NCBI GenBank assembly: GCA_028015205.1
Contig: CM051516.1
Coordinates: forward strand, 61,198,230 to 61,262,229
From: Mytilisepta virgata
Lineage: Eukaryota > Mollusca > Bivalvia > Mytilida > Mytilidae
Length of the DNA stretch: 64,000 bases
Direction: 5' to 3'
Shown here: piece by piece, positions 13,059 through 24,752 of the stretch
How positions within the stretch are numbered: position 1 is the stretch's first letter
Layout of the letters: every line of letters begins with the position of its first letter
Translations under genes and position numbers: made by a program
Notes under the pieces: model-generated
Database searches by the model: none
Seen by the model: the letters and a program-made list of their open reading frames with translations, nothing else
What the model was told of the DNA's origin: nothing

Positions 13059-14340
13059 TAGATTTGCCCTTGTACGTCCGTCCGCACATACGTCCCGATT
13101 CGGTTAAGTTTTGCGTTTAGCTCAATTTCTCAGAAACCTATAGTAATATATCTCCACTACAGTTCTCTTGTATAGTACTACACAGTTCAGCAATACTTGG
13201 GTCGCTATGACCTACATTTCATGCATCAGTGACTTTGGTTAAGTTTTGCGTGTAGGTTCAGTTCTTTGTTTATAGTGTATCAATGAAACTACATCAGTGG
13301 ATGTGCCTTGGGTAGTACTGAGCTGTCATACAATAATTGGGTCATTGTGACCTACATTTTATGCTTGAGCGACTCCGGTTAAGTTTTGCATTTAGGTTCA
13401 TTTCTTTTGAACTAAGCACAGTGTATCAATGAAACTTCATCAGTGGATGTGCCGTGGGTTGTACTGAGCAGTCATACAATAATTGGGTCATTATGACCTA
13501 CATTTTATGCTTGAGCGACTCCGGTTAAGTTTTGCATTTAGGTTCATTTCTTTTGAACTAAGCATAGTGTTTCAATGAAACATCATTAGTGGATGTGCCT
13601 TGCGTAGTACTGAGCAGTCATGCAATAATTGGGTCATTATGACCTACATTTTATGCTTGAGCGACTCTGGTTAAGTTTTGCATTTATGTTCATTCTTTGG
13701 AACCAAGCGTAGTGTATCAATGAAACTTAATCACAGGATGTGCCCTGGGTAGTACTGACCAGTCATGTAATAATTGGGTCATTATGACCTACATTTTATG
13801 CTTGAGCTACTCTGGTTAAGTTTTGCGTTTAGGTTCGTTTCTTTGGAACTAAGCATAGTGTATCAATGAAACTTCATCAATGGATGTGCCTTGGGTTGTA
13901 ATGAGCAGTCATACAATAATTGGGTCATTATGACCTACATTTTATGCTTGAGTGACTCTGGTTAAGTTTTGCACTTAGGTTTATTTTTTTGGAACTAAGC
14001 ATAGTATATCAATGAAACTTCATCAGTAGATGTGCCTTGGGTAGTACTGAGCAGTCATATAATAATTGGGTCATTATTACCTACATTGTATGCTTGAGCG
14101 ATTCTGGTTAGGTTTTGCATTTTAGGTTCATTTCTTTGCAACTAAGCATAGTGTATCAACAAAACTTCATCAGTGGATGTGCCTTGGGTAGTACTGAGCA
14201 GTCATACAATAATTGGGTCATTATGACCTACATTGTATGCTTGAGCGACTCTGGTTAAGTTTTGCATTTTAGGTTCATTTCTTTGCAACTAAGCATAGTG
14301 TATCAACAAAACTTCAACAGTGGATCATATATTTTTGTGT
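13059..14340 (+). repeat. 146-bp tandem repeat array, about eight copies
   Basis: The phrase GGGTCATTATGACCTACATT recurs with GTCA at about 13341, 13487, 13633, 13778, 13924, 14070 and 14217, giving periods of 145-147 bp. An earlier diverged unit has GTCGCTATGACC at 13201. Each unit contains GGTTAAGTTTTGCATTTAGG and CAATGAAACTTCATCAGTGG. The 5' leader at 13085-13195 is unique and recurs at 56.3 kb. No gene is present. Confidence 0.9.
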
Positions 14341-15170
14341 GCAGGTGCACGTTGAAGGGACTAACCATGTGACAGAAGATTAAGGTCATATGACCAATAT
14401 TACATGGTTGGCTGGCTTTTAATTTTTTTTGTCAAAAATCAGTTTTAACATACAAAGTGGCCTACAATTATATTACTTGGTGTTAGGGTGCATCTCGGGG
14501 AGTAACACAGCCTCCAACCAAAATTAGGTCATTATGACCTACTTTTCGCACTTCATTGATTTAAGTTAAGTTTTACCTCCGAGTTCAGTTCTCCGATACC
14601 TAGGGACCTACAATCATTATTTGGTGTTAGGGTGCATTTCGGGAAGTAACACAGCCTCCCACCAATATTATGTCAATGTGACCTACTTTTAGCACTTCAT
14701 CTAGTTAGGTTAAGTTTTAAGTCCGAGTTAAGTTTTCCCATAAAAAGGGACTTATACGTCATATTACTTGGTTTCAGGGTGCATCTCAGGGAGTAACACA
14801 GCCTCCCACCAAAATTAAGTCACCCTTGCCTACTTATCATGCTTCATTTACTTAGGTTAAGTTAGTTCTCCAATACCAAGCGACCTACAATCATCTTCCT
14901 TGGTGTGAGAATGCAATTTGGGGAGTAACACAGCCTCACACCAAAATTAGGTCACTCTGATCTACTTATCGTGCCTTACTTACTTCGGATAAGTTTTATG
15001 TCTGAATTTAGTTCTCTGATACCAAGCGTCCTAAAATCATATTGGTGTCTTAGAGTGCATCGCGGGGTGTAACACGGCCTCCCACCAAATTTGACATACT
15101 CATTGCACTTCATTGACGTTAAGATTTACGTCCGAATTCAGTTTTCCGATACCACAGCCAAACATTGTCT
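14341..15170 (+). repeat. Diverged ~145-bp tandem repeat, about five copies
   Basis: Units carry GGAGTAACACAGCCTC, a GTCA...GACCTAC phrase (about 14526, 14671, 14818, 14949) and TTAAGTTTTACGTCCGAGTT. Spacing and phrase order match the preceding 146-bp units, so the two arrays are probably diverged branches of one repeat. Confidence 0.75.
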
Positions 15171-15340
15171 AACATTGAACCCTATGGGAAATTTACCTAA
15201 AGATCTTGTCTGATACCACTAAGCCAATTGGAACAAACCTTAGCAGCAATGGTCATTAGGTGGTCATCATTCAGAATTGTATCCGATGACCAAGCAGGCC
15301 ATCCAAGATGGCAGCCAGAGCCAAACATAGTTAAACAAAG
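15171..15340 (+). repeat. Family A fragment
   Basis: It contains CCCTATGGGAAATTTACC, CCAATTGGAACAAACCTTAG and CCATCCAAGATGGCAGCCAG, in the opposite orientation to the array at 1-1230. Confidence 0.7.
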
Positions 15341-15880
15341 GAGCTCATGCGAAAATTCACTGAAAGATTGTTAAAAACCAGTGAAAAATTGGGCAAAACC
15401 AGTGAATTGTGGAATCTCACATTGTTTGTGTTTTACTTCTTGTGCTGTCTCATTTTAAATGTTAAGTTTAAATGTGCTACGTCTTTTCTATTATTTCAGT
15501 TTTAACTTTTTGGTACATATACATATATTTGTTTATGTTACTGTTCTTATGAATTCATTTTGTGTTTCATTCTTATGGACTTTCAGTTTAATCCCTTTGG
15601 TGTTTCTTTTGCAAATGTTGGCATTTTAATACAATATTACGAACCAGTAAACTAAGGTTGATTTTGAATTTGAAACATTTACATTTAAGTCATTCTGTTG
15701 TTAAGTTAAAAAAAAATAACAAAGCTATCTCATCTCAGTGTTATATGTCTGCAGTTTTTTTCTCTTTTTTAATTTTTTTTCCCAAATTCACAAAATTAAA
15801 TATGTTAAATAACATTGAATAAAAAATCTTTTTTTGCTAGATAAGATAATATTGTAGCACACTGTTAACATCTTTATTCT
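15341..15880. other. T-rich stretch, no gene seen
   Basis: Only low-complexity T-rich and A-rich sequence is visible. Confidence 0.4.
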
Positions 15881-15911
15881 TTGAAAAGAAAGATCGTACA
15901 TTGAGATTAAA

Positions 15912-16678
15912 AGAATAAATTTATTCTCTGAAAAACAAAGCTGTATGTTTAACTGCATATTTTAATTTGAGAATAAATTTATTCTCTGAAACACAATGTT
16001 GTGTATTAAAATTGCATATTTTAATTTGGGAAGAAATTAAATCTCTGGAAAACAAGGTTGTGTATTAAGATTGCATATTTTAATTTGGGAATAAATTTAT
16101 TCTCTTGAAGACAAGATTGTACTTTTTGATTTAAAGAATAAATTTATTCCCTGAAAAAGAAGATTGTACATTTAGATTTAAAGAATAAATTTATTCTCTG
16201 AAAAAGAAGATTGTACATTTGGATTTAAAGAATAAATTTATTCCCTGAAAAAGAAGATTGTACATTTAGACTTAAAGAATAAATTTATTCTCTGAAAAAG
16301 AAGATTGTACATTTGGATTTAAAGAATAAATTTATTCTCTGGAAAAGAAGATTGTAAACTCAGATTTGAAGAATAAATTTATTCTAAACGAAACACTGAA
16401 GATGGATATTACTGCATGAAGTTGCGTCATATCAGAGTTAAGAATAAATTTATTCTCAGTCTACAAGCCGTTCATGACCCAAGGAATAAATTTATTCTGA
16501 TATATTTGTTTCAGAAAGAAACATTTTATAATGAATTTTAATAATAATAGTATATTTATGTACTGAGGACAAGTTAAGAAGAAATTTATTCTCTACCAAC
16601 CAAAATTTATTCTGATTTACCTGTAAAAGTAAAGCTGTTTTTAAAAGTTTTCATTAATTTTCAGAATAAATTTATTCT
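15912..16678. repeat. Array of 16-bp palindrome AGAATAAATTTATTCT, about 14 sites
   Basis: Exact or near-exact copies start at 15912, 15970, 16030 (degraded), 16088, 16135, 16182, 16229, 16276, 16323, 16370, 16441, 16483, 16577 and 16663. Spacing is 58-60 bp at first, 47 bp for six consecutive steps, then irregular (71, 42, 94, 86). The 47-bp section is a true tandem repeat with spacers such as CTGAAAAAGAAGATTGTACA. Outside it the spacers are unrelated while the palindrome persists. Each palindrome carries AATAAA on both strands. It lies 1.1-1.8 kb downstream of the stop of the minus-strand gene. Function is unknown. Confidence 0.9.
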
Positions 16679-16689
16679 TGAGGTCTTTT

Positions 16690-17749
16690 CTCTAATAATA
16701 TCACCAATTTAAACAAATCCAGGGACAAAAAATGAGGTTTTTGCCATTTTGATGGAATTTTCCAAATTCATACCGGTAAAAAGGACATCAAAGAATTTCC
16801 TTTTTTATTTTGGAATGCCTTATAAGTATCAAGTATACCCCATGCAAACTCACATGTATTATATAATTCAGATGAACCAAATATTCTTCAAGCAGGTTAT
16901 CAACAACTCTCCCTAGATGTGAACTAGTAATGCTAGCTAGTAGGGGAAGTAACTTGCTTCAAATTTAGGATTCCAGAGATGTTTTAAAGGGTCAGGATCT
17001 CATGTTTTTAATGCCTATAGTTTTATTTTACAAGGATAAGCTATGATAACCATTTTAAGTAGATATCACTAGATATTTGTCCATTCTTTTCTTTACCAGG
17101 GATAATAAATAAATCATAAAAACTGTCCATTCCAATGTGTACCTGAACCATAGTTGAACAATTTACTAAAGGCATGCGTTCTAGGAAAAAATGCATTACT
17201 CAGAACAGATTTGCGATCTGAAATATGTTAAAATAAAAGATAAGAAAACTGTGAATAAATTAGTATGAAGTTACATATCAGATTAAAGTACCACACAGAC
17301 AATATCAAATCTGATTCTAACTGAGATCATATCCTTATCAGTTTATGTTAGATCAGACTGATAAGTAAAGTTAGAAACTACAACATTTATAAGAGGGCTA
17401 TTCTAGCAAAATAGTTTTAAAACATTTTCTTCAAACACAAATATAGTGTAGATTCATTATACTTTGTTGGTTACCGAGTTTAAAGACATAAATTTATTTA
17501 TTTGACAAAATGCATGATTTGTAACATGTTATTCCAATAAAATCCAATATCCTCAAAACATTAATTTTTCCATAAACCACATAAATAGATACCAAGAAAA
17601 ATTAATGAATCCACAGATTCTATTCTTTTATAAAGCTTTACATTTTCTGTGCAACTGCAAAAGTACAAGATGAATATCATATTTCTATTTCTTTTTATCT
17701 TGTGAGCATATATCTTATCATAGAAAAATAAAAGTTTTTTAACTATTTT
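16690..17749. other. 3' flank / 3' UTR region of the minus-strand gene
   Basis: No coding sequence is seen. TTTATT at 17493-17498 is AATAAA on the minus strand, about 250 nt after the stop codon at 17750, and is a plausible poly(A) signal. Other AATAAA matches exist further down. Confidence 0.45.
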
Positions 17750-17991
17750 CTAGCAGAATAACCCCATGCAGTGAGTGACAGTTAAGCCAACTACCAAGAA
17801 AAGGGCAATAACTCTAATTAGTATAAGCCAGACCAACAACAACACAGACCAACCTTCTGCCTTTACGGTCTGGTTATTTTTAGCAAAAGGATCAAACACA
17901 TCTGTAGCAAACGGATTGTCTTTTTGTCTATTGTATTTGGATAACCATGAGAAGGATGGTGGATCACCAAACGCTATTGTGTTAGAATACA
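17750..17991 (-). CDS. Terminal coding exon of the membrane-helix gene
   Basis: The acceptor is TTTCAG followed by TGTATTCTAAC. The exon completes a GTG codon with the single G left by the exon at 19393 and codes for 79 further residues before TAG at 17752-17750. It contains FGDPPSFSWLSKYN, NPFATDVFDPFAKNN, and the membrane helix. Confidence 0.75.
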
Positions 17992-20900
17992 CTGAAATTG
18001 AGCAATAATGCATTGAGACATATACAGAGCAACACACGCTACATATACAATAATCTATAACTATTTTTGTACCACCCTCCTTGTCAGAATTTTGAGGGAC
18101 TATATTTGACATATCATCATCCTCCCCCAGGCACACACACACTAAATCAGAAACAACTCTTTTATCAAAAACTCTATTGACTCTGGCCTAAAATAGAGGA
18201 GAGCAGCACCTTGCTAATCTTCCAGTATACCCCTCTGCCATTCTAGTACCCCTCGACCGTTTGAGTGCTTCCCTCTGCCATTCTAGTACCCCTCTACCGT
18301 TTAAGTGCTTCCCTCTGCCATGTGCATGAAGTATCATATCAAATAGAGTAAAAACACTTAATAATACAAAAGTAAGTTGAAAATTACTTTTTCAATCCCA
18401 TCACCAACTATGTATTCCCTCTACTCCATAAACTGATTTCTTGGTGGAAAAATTGTAACTTTACTCCAAATAGCATAGGCATATCCTCAGAATCAACATG
18501 TTTCAAACTTTTGGGAACAAAATCTTTGTATGTTCAACAATGTCACATTTAGATGTAGTGACATCACATTTTATACCAAATCAATGAATTGTACATAGAA
18601 ATCCATCTGCTTGTTAAAAATTTGGAGCTTTTTAACATTGGAATAGGCATTATTTAGTTACAACAAATGGGAACAAAAGGTACAATAAATGTTTTAGTTA
18701 ATATTTTACTCAGATTACTAAGATACCCCTCAGCCCCCCAAAACAAGCAATTTTATGGTTTATGTTGGACACATACTAAATTCATTGTTCTATATAACCA
18801 AACCTAAGGCTGTTTTGTTTGTCTAATGGGTCTTTGAGAGATCAAAGTTCTACAGCAAATGGTGAAAAAATTTTGAAACCAGTGGCAAAATTGTACTTTG
18901 GCTTTTTTTTTTTGGTAAAAAGTTTTGAATACCAGCGCCACCCCTGAATTATAAGTGTACAATATTTAAATGTTCCCTCTTTCATTCTTCTGTTCAGTAT
19001 GCCTGAGTTTACACTGTTGTATAACTTAAGTAGACAACTTGGAATATGGTCACAAAATAGTGTGAATTCTAATTTCCTTACATTTTGTCAAATACGGTTA
19101 TATTCCAATTCTAGGTCGAGGAAGGGATAACCAAAAGCACAAATCTGTCAAATTTTTATTTTGATTAAAAGTATTTAACCACGTAAGTTGCCCTACATAT
19201 CATATTATATAAATTTTGAGGAAAATGTTTTCTAAAATCCCAATGGGTTAATTTTTACCCTTTGCAACATGAAACTGTGCCAAAAATAAGCCAAACTGGA
19301 CTTTCTACATAACTTTACATCTTTAGTGGATTTTTGGGTTTTTTTTTCATTTATAAACATCTGCACTATTTAGTAAAACCTCCAAACTTTACCTGCTTGA
19401 GCTCTTGTAAGTTCCTCTAGAAAGGCTTTTGACAACTGGTTGTCTTGAAGAATGAATTGGGCATCAACAAATTTAGACTTTAAATGTAGGCAATAATATC
19501 CTGGAAAACAGAAGTCATCATCATCATAAAACCTATGTATATGACCAAACTTTCTTTATGTCTTTTTTATTATTGTTGTTTTTCAGTTAGGATAATTGAC
19601 AATTGAAGTGAATATAACTTTTGTGACATGTTTTTCATGTGCTACTTCATGATTTTCTTATGCTGAAAGTTCATAATTTCGAAAAATTGTGATCCTCAAT
19701 TGATAATGAAGAGGTGAATAAGCAAACCAAAGTACAAAAAAACTATTTATAGTACACTGTTACCAAACTATATCCTTCTCTTTTCATAATGAGAATCATA
19801 CTAGTGTTATCTCCCCTTGATGGCTGATTTTTCTAATCATGTTTATAACTGAAATATCTTAAGTTTTGCTCCATTAAATTATTTTTCTAACTTTTTCACA
19901 AGAAATAATTAGACTTCTATTTTCAGGAACTAATTCATGATACAATTTATTATAGTACCACTTTTCTAATTTATATATGTTGTAGTGAAATCCACTGAAA
20001 CTCTTTGGCAGTAAACATTTTGTTTATACAAGACAGGTATTTGTTTTAACAGTTCTTAAATTTCATTAAGGAATCAGCTATTTCAATTTCAGTGTCATAT
20101 GATTTCAATGAAACAATATATTTTACCTTTCCTCAGGCCAATATCAGGAATTTCTGAAAAGGAAGATAGATACTGCTAATTTTGCACAAAAATACATGTA
20201 CGTTTAGTTTATCTCCCCCAAGTTATTTAAAGTGTAACTTGTAATTGTAAAGATTTAATTAAAAATAAATGAAAAAAGTTTGTTCGTTGGCGGGCTATAG
20301 GAAAAAATGGTAATAAATAATGTATTCCTGTATGTTATAACAAATGAATTTATACGTCGACAAATTTTACTAGCTGATGTCATCCATTAAATCAATATAT
20401 TATTCCTACTGTCATTTATTTAATGTTTAATATTTGTTGAAACCAACTGAGATTATCCATGTTCATATCAAAAAGTGTAGCCATCTTATGATCTTACTCA
20501 TATCTGTGATGTGCAGAGTTTTGTATTGTGTGTTTTTAGATACTACATGTAGTTCAAGCCAATTATAATTTGTGCCTCTGCAAAGTGAGGTTATCTATCT
20601 TTTTCATGGTGGTTTTTCCTCCTCCGTGTTTTGTTGTTTGGACAAGTGAGTCAAGATGATTGTTTCATTTTGCATACACTGTAGATGTCCTACATTTTTG
20701 AAAATTCTGGGTATCATTTTATACCACTATTTATTAATATGAAAATTAGTTAACATGTAAAAACTACCTGTTACAGTTCTCAAGTCTGAATCCACAGGAA
20801 TGATTTTATCGATGTCAAGGTTATTCACACTAGGATCTGGGAATTTATCGACAGAAAAGATAAATAACCTATTAAGAAAAAAAAGTGTTGATGTAATTAC

Positions 20901-23900
20901 TGAGTCATACTTTTATTGACAAATTGATTTCAGTAAAAAAAATCTCTTTGGTTTTGTATTTTAAGGATATGCTGGTAATGAACCCTTCTGGGTTGATAAG
21001 TGATCGTATTTAACTAGGACCCTGTCCTATGGACAGTTTCTACAATTTTATACACAATCAGTGTTGCAATGGACTACATATTTCTACAGAATAAAAGTAG
21101 AATACTTTTTGGGCGAAAATAGATAAAGTCTGTAAGTAAAAAGTCTTTGCACAGAAAAAATGTTGCTAAAAAGCCAGGATACGGTTTATATATAAATTGA
21201 TATCAATATAACAGTGTTAAAGTTGTCTGCTGTGTTGAAGAAAACATGAATGGACACCTAATATGTCACACCTGTACAGTGTGTAATTGATTTGGACTAA
21301 AACTATGCTGAAAGTCGGTGAACTAAAGGAGATATTTCAGGCGTATAAAAGACAGCATAAAATGTATATGAATTCTGCAAAATACAGAATTATTCTGAAC
21401 CTGCCACGATAGTAACTGAGGTTTAAATATTATCCAAAAACCTTAAGCTAACCACAAGAATATGAAAAAATTGAACTCTGATGATGAAAATTATATCTAA
21501 TCAATATAAGGTACAACATATACATATATATGTCAAAAGGCCATATATTCCAAACAACAAATCTGGACATCATATATTGTTGAACTGTCATGTGTAGTAA
21601 CAAACCAAACCCTGAAAACTTAACATTACCACCAAGCATGAAAATGAGGTCAAACTCACATTTCAATGATTGGCTGACAAGCCATGATATAATGAGCTAC
21701 CTTTAAATAAATTTTGACTATCATGAGTAAAATTATAAAGCTATTTGCTACTGTTTTCGCTGCCATCATCACTGCCAATAAAGTAATATTCAAGTCATCT
21801 AAGAAGACAAATGATGTTTTTCCTGTCTTATCATATGATTACTCTGAATATTACATTTTCCTTAAATTGTGAAAATTTCATGGCAAATAATTTGAAAGCT
21901 TATTTTGTAAATTAAAGTGCATGTTGATATTTAACTCTTCCAACTTTGAATGGTTTATGGCAAATACAATGTCCACATATATCTCGTCCAACTAATAACA
22001 GCATGAAATTATCGGTAAGATTGTATATGTATAGATATGTAAAAAATTTTATAATCAATTTCTATTATGCAATTTTTATGCCATTATTTTTTTAAAATGT
22101 GTTAAGATGGTGCAATAATAATCAACAGCTGGCACAAAATAATGAAACTACCAATCAATACATAAACAGACTTCCTTTCGGTGGAAATACACTTTAAAAA
22201 TCTGATTTGCAAATTGATTATCAATATCATTACATGATAACCATCTAAACAATGCACAAATTTGATATTCAGCACGGGAAATAAAAAGATTATCCTACAG
22301 TTTTATTAAATATAAAAAAAAATTTATATTTCATATAATATGGAATTTCCATTTAAACAAAAGAAAATCTTCCAATTACTCTGGAATAATGGTACACAAC
22401 ATTCTTACATTCAAATACAGAATACTGCCTGTAATTTAGTAGTATTTACCCATAGTCATCCTGTCTTTCTACCAGTGCCATGTATAATCTGATATCTATA
22501 GCACCTGTAAAATTATCTGTCATTCTTCCAGGGATACAGTGACAATGTTAAGGAATATACTGACATTCAACTTGAAGTTATTACTTTTTAATTTCTGATT
22601 AATAATAGAGGTTACAATATGGAAACAGGATTTTTGGTAATTATAACTCATCTATTCTTGAGACCCCACTTCTAGAATGCTTGGATACTTTTTATGTGGC
22701 ATATACCCCCACGATCGTGTAAAACTATTATTGAAATGACAGAATACTTATTAAAAAAATTACAAGCTGTTCATCAGAAGTGTCAATATCTATAACAGAA
22801 TTCACATGAAGTTAGGAAGAGATGAAATTTTTTTGAATTTCACAAAAGAACTTTTTGTTTTTAAATTTTACATTGGTAACAAAACCTTCAAGACATGCAA
22901 ATTATTAATCAAATGATGGGGCTCCAAAGGGAGCAGTATAATTATTCATAAGGCGAAAATAAGAATGTGTGTTTCCTATTACATCAGTTTTCAAAATAGG
23001 GTCGGTAGGTCATTTTTTTTCCTTTCTTTTTTTGATTTTACATTAATGTCAATTTGGTTTCCATCCCATTCACAGGATGTGTGGTGGTCTGATAGCAACA
23101 TGAATCCAAACAATCTTGGATACTCTGGATTGGTTTAATAGCAGATTCTGTTTTGTATGTGACGATGTGATCTTCATGTTACTCCTATTAAATATGTATA
23201 GATATGGCAACATTTCTGGTGAAGCAATCATTATTGCAACAAGCTTCAAGTTTAAAGTTTATAAACTGCTGGCTGCTGTGATTATTTTGATGAATATAAA
23301 ATCCCAGATGCCGATGGAACGGATGAGATTTTTTTCCAGTAGTTGAAAAATTTTCAAAGTCACAAAAAAAATTTAATCGTCTGCAAAACAGATGCCAAAA
23401 AAAAAAGGGTAGGTCGGGTAACCGGAAACACACATATATTCTTATTTGGCCTAACATAAAAACACTGTAGAAGAATTAATGTAGGAAAGAAGACAGTAAT
23501 TGTTTATGATTGATTGCAAATAAAAAAGATAATATGAATGTTCATCAATCACAAGGATCTGCAATACAACTATCTATTACATGTGTTCTTTTGACATAGA
23601 ATTAAATTACCATGGCCCCATATAGTTTTAATCTCTTTTTCTCAGAAATAAAAATGTCAATATAATTTCCAAGTACTGATATTCATGCATTAAAACTCAA
23701 TGTACAAGATTTTAAAAAAATATCCTGAAGATGATATGTTCCTTTAGGTTATAAAGGATATCATTAAGCACTTTTCCCCATCCTGAAGAAATTTATCTTG
23801 GATGTGTTTTGTATTCATTTTGTGTGCAACTTCCAGTATATTTCAGTTAATGTGATTGTGATACCAAAGCTGAAATGCCTCAAAATTTCAATCTCAATTC

Positions 23901-24193
23901 CCAATGTAAGATCTCAACACAAACTTGGTTGTCTCATTCATGACATGACGAGATTCACTCAGCACTGGCAGCCAGTCTGTACCAATATAAATGAAGGCAA
24001 TATTTAAACTACGACAGCAAGTTTGCATACAAACATCAATGCAACAAAAGTTAAACCATGTATGGAATACTTATGAACCATGCTAATCAAAACATTTCAA
24101 ACACATTTCACGGCAATGCTAGTCGGGTCAGCTAAAACCGTCTGCCAAAATTTGAAAACGGAAGTGATTTCCCCAATCCTATCTACCTTTCAT
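17750..24193 (-). CDS. Multi-exon gene for a small unrecognised protein with one C-terminal membrane helix
   Basis: Five exons join in phase on the minus strand: 22504-22450, 20868-20768, 20153-20127, 19500-19393 and 17991-17750. All have AG acceptors and GT donors. A possible first exon is ATGAAAG at 24193-24187, whose phase fits, giving about 179 aa. The protein runs from AIDIRLYMALVERQDDYG through FIFSVDK, EIPDIGLRK, KSKFVDAQFILQDNQ and FGDPPSFSWLSKYN to a hydrophobic stretch (about residues 147-171, WSVLLLVWLILIR...). There is no obvious N-terminal signal peptide, so a tail-anchored or single-pass membrane protein is the simplest reading. An N-Q-T sequon lies just before the helix. I do not recognise the family. 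The smooth phase agreement and conserved-looking composition make a real gene likely; the N-terminal exon is the weak point. Confidence 0.7.
18231..18320. repeat. 40-bp tandem repeat, 2.2 copies, in an intron
   Basis: CCCTCTGCCATTCTAGTACC starts at 18231 and 18271, with a partial third copy at 18311. Confidence 0.85.
19393..19500 (-). CDS. Coding exon of the membrane-helix gene (108 nt)
   Basis: The acceptor is TTTTCCAG at 19502-19501 and the donor is GTAAAG after 19393. The exon reads YYCLHLKSKFVDAQFILQ, then DNQLSKAFLEELTRAQA, with phase 1 in and phase 1 out. Confidence 0.75.
20127..20153 (-). CDS. 27-nt microexon of the membrane-helix gene
   Basis: It is flanked by TTTTCAG and GTAAAA. 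It supplies EIPDIGLRK and keeps the frame between the exons at 20768 and 19500 (one nucleotide carried in, one carried out). Confidence 0.65.
20768..20868 (-). CDS. Coding exon of the membrane-helix gene (101 nt)
   Basis: The acceptor is CTTAATAG and the donor GTAGTT. It reads LFIFSVDKFPDPSVNN, then LDIDKIIPVDSDLRTVT, after completing a GGG codon with the GG of the preceding exon. Confidence 0.75.
22450..22504 (-). CDS. Coding exon of the membrane-helix gene (55 nt)
   Basis: The acceptor is TTTTACAG and the donor GTAAAT. It reads AIDIRLYMALVERQDDY and leaves GG for the next exon. It needs one nucleotide from the exon before it. Confidence 0.7.
22959..23445. mobile_element. MITE-like element with ~20-bp terminal inverted repeats
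   Basis: The left end reads ATAAGAATGTGTGTTTCC. The right end, reverse complemented, reads ATAAGAATATATGTGTGTTT then CC. The two match apart from a 4-bp indel. The inner edges also mirror each other: GGGTCGGTAGGTC on the left and GGGTAGGTCGGG on the right are in the same orientation, so the structure is not a simple foldback. About 487 bp long. Open frames inside are chance. No clear target-site duplication was found. Confidence 0.5.
23446..24186. other. Upstream intron / flank of the membrane-helix gene
   Basis: No confident exon is found. A minus-strand reading at 23903-23974 (WLPVLSESRHVMNETTKF) follows an AG but has no donor that keeps the frame. Confidence 0.4.
24187..24193 (-). CDS. 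Possible 7-nt first coding exon of the membrane-helix gene
   Basis: ATGAAAG followed by GTAGAT; the context is AACAATGA with A at -3. It carries one G into the exon at 22504, giving MKG. The phase match alone has a one-in-three chance, so this is tentative. Confidence 0.3.
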
Positions 24194-24752
24194 TGTTTCG
24201 TATTATTGACCTCGATTTATTCAGTTTATTCAAATTTTGAATTTAAAACCTTTTTATTGTTTTTTTAACATATATTTGTTTATTCGACTTTGGTCTGTAA
24301 AATATTGAAATATACGAAACCTCTCAGAAAGCACTCTGCATGTCATTGTGTAAGGCTACCAAGGAAACAGATTTCTGGATTTCTCACATAAATATGTGAA
24401 AAATAGTAAGCAGTTTTTACAGAATAGTAAATTCTATGTGGTAAATAAACACAGGTTTTTGTTTATTCCAGAATTATGGTATTATTTTAGCTGAAAGTTG
24501 AGTACAAGGTCAACTTGCACTCTCGAAACAACATATGATTAAGACACTGTAAGAGTAAGTTCTCCTCGGCCACGTGCCGTTAAACAAAGGAACAAAGAAA
24601 ATATTTTGTGTTTATAACAGTGTTGATGTAAAGTTTAATACATAGATGTTTTCAAGAATTCTGTATTGTATATAAAGTATAACAAGAAGGTGTGATTTCA
24701 GCATTATGTGATAATTGCCCTAATTTGGACAGTATTGGTTTATTTATTTAAA
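24194..24752. promoter_or_regulatory. Possible promoter region of the membrane-helix gene
   Basis: This is the intergenic sequence upstream of the possible start codon. An E-box CACGTG inside GGCCACGTGCC lies at 24571-24576, within a locally GC-richer patch. Nothing else is recognisable. The promoter role is inferred from position only. Confidence 0.25.

Noticed and set aside
15912..16678. Regularly spaced short repeats resembling a CRISPR array
   Set aside because: The repeats are 16-bp palindromes with AT-rich, mutually similar spacers in a eukaryotic genome. There are no cas genes, and spacing is irregular at both sides.
17775..18008. 77-codon plus-strand frame
   Set aside because: It is the shadow of the last exon of the minus-strand membrane-helix gene.
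23188..23457. 89-codon minus-strand frame
   Set aside because: It lies inside the MITE-like element and shows no protein signature.
23903..23974. Exon-like minus-strand reading WLPVLSESRHVMNETTKF for the membrane-helix gene
   Set aside because: It has an AG acceptor but no donor that preserves a frame into the next exon. It may be a repeat fragment.
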